From Chryseobacterium sp. 52 (GTDB lineage Bacteria; Bacteroidota; Bacteroidia; Flavobacteriales; Weeksellaceae): a stretch of 64,000 bases of DNA. This document shows, piece after piece, positions 63,659 through 64,000 of this stretch. Every line of letters begins with the position of its first letter. Position 1 is the first letter of the stretch. A program made the translations under genes and the position numbers. A model generated the notes under the pieces. It searched no databases and had not been told where the DNA came from. It worked only from the letters and a program-made list of their open reading frames with translations. The stretch is taken from contig NZ_PEEX01000001.1 in the NCBI RefSeq assembly GCF_002754245.1, positions 3,514,001 through 3,578,000 on the forward strand, given 5' to 3'.

Positions 63659-64000
63659 ACCAGACAGAAAATAAAAAAGATGTGATCATCGTAGGAACGG
63701 GGATCGCAGGATCATTAATTGCAAAGCTTTTGACTGATCATGTATTTGATACTAAAAAAGGAAAAATGATTCACCGTGCAGATGCCAAAAAATCTGAGAA
63801 TATCCGGGAATTATCAATACTTATGTTTGAGGCAGGTTTAGAAGCTGGACTAGAGCTGGACTCAGTCTCTTCTATGACCACCTATAACGAGTATATGCGT
63901 ACTTTTTATATGCAGGAAGCCAAAGTTCCCAACTCACCATACCCTAACCTAAAGCAAGCTCCTTCACCGAATGTTTTAGACATCACTCCTATCACACCGC
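63655..64000 (+). CDS. GMC-family FAD-dependent oxidoreductase, 3' truncated by window edge
   Basis: The first 115 codons are present. An N-terminal FAD-binding Rossmann motif DVIIVGTGIAGSLIAKLL (G-x-G-x-x-G) and the beta-2 end LSILMFEAG match GMC oxidoreductases. Coupled by a 4-bp overlap to the small subunit gene. Probably the large flavin subunit that oxidises a sugar or polyol and passes electrons to the respiratory chain. Confidence 0.85.
   Translation, partial: MNQTENKKDVIIVGTGIAGSLIAKLLTDHVFDTKKGKMIHRADAKKSENIRELSILMFEAGLEAGLELDSVSSMTTYNEYMRTFYMQEAKVPNSPYPNLKQAPSPNVLDITPITP

Overview
The window looks like chromosome of a Chryseobacterium-like member of the Flavobacteriales (Bacteroidota). 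The evidence is a type IX secretion C-terminal sorting domain, a grasp-with-spasm peptide-maturation locus, TonB-dependent outer-membrane genes, promoters with the Bacteroidota -7 element TAnnTTTG, AT-rich intergenic DNA, and a type II-C CRISPR system with a 47-bp repeat and a 1403-residue Cas9.

Layout. 1-2.1 kb: end of a grasp-with-spasm RiPP locus (ATP-grasp enzyme, small protein, SPASM protein). 2.1-9.1 kb: DUF2867 protein, T9SS-secreted protein, PLP aminotransferase, cardiolipin synthase, and an SDR oxidoreductase beside an AraC regulator. 9.2-10 kb: three small double-glycine, cysteine-rich peptides, two of which are too short to show in a standard ORF search. 10-19.7 kb: housekeeping and envelope genes (ychF, ferritin, glycosylhydrolase-like lipoprotein, typA, DUF1294, an MG2/TonB-plug protein, YceI). 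19.9-26.9 kb: complete type II-C CRISPR-Cas locus, with an array of 18 repeats and 17 spacers, cas2, cas1, cas9 and a divergent tracrRNA. 27-36.6 kb: tex, a HAD hydrolase, a beta-helix protein with a decayed partial copy nearby, an RDD membrane protein, an M28 peptidase and a histone H1-like protein. 36.9-43.3 kb: a five-gene unit joining a TonB receptor to an ABC-2 exporter and a His/Cys-rich peptide. 43.4-51.1 kb: a MocR-type regulator with divergent acetyltransferase, AraC plus MFS transporter, and a LytTR two-component pair. 51.5-55.5 kb: envelope proteins around a Crp/Fnr regulator. 55.8-62.7 kb: a five-gene, single-strand cluster that reads as a conflict or immune system. 63.2 kb to the end: start of an FAD-dependent sugar/alcohol dehydrogenase operon.

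The most exciting part is 55768-62697. It holds a trypsin-like protease and a STAND-like ATPase with a substituted Walker A lysine that appear to share the same N-terminal effector-associated helical domain (EAD11-like), a large STAND/NACHT-type NTPase, an amidohydrolase, and a protein of unknown family whose gene is split by a frameshift. The natural reading is sensor NTPase, adaptor and protease effector held together by homotypic domain contacts, which would be a candidate anti-phage or cell-suicide system. This is inference from domain architecture.

Other observations seen directly in the sequence: a Bacteroidota-type promoter inside every CRISPR repeat; a tandem duplication of three spacers; a strong bias of spacers to begin with ATT; two identical FNR-like boxes (CTTGATttttATCAAG), each 21 bp upstream of a TCTTTG element, flanking a Crp/Fnr gene whose recognition helix has the matching E--SR motif; and a 30-bp-spaced direct repeat at the mocR promoter.
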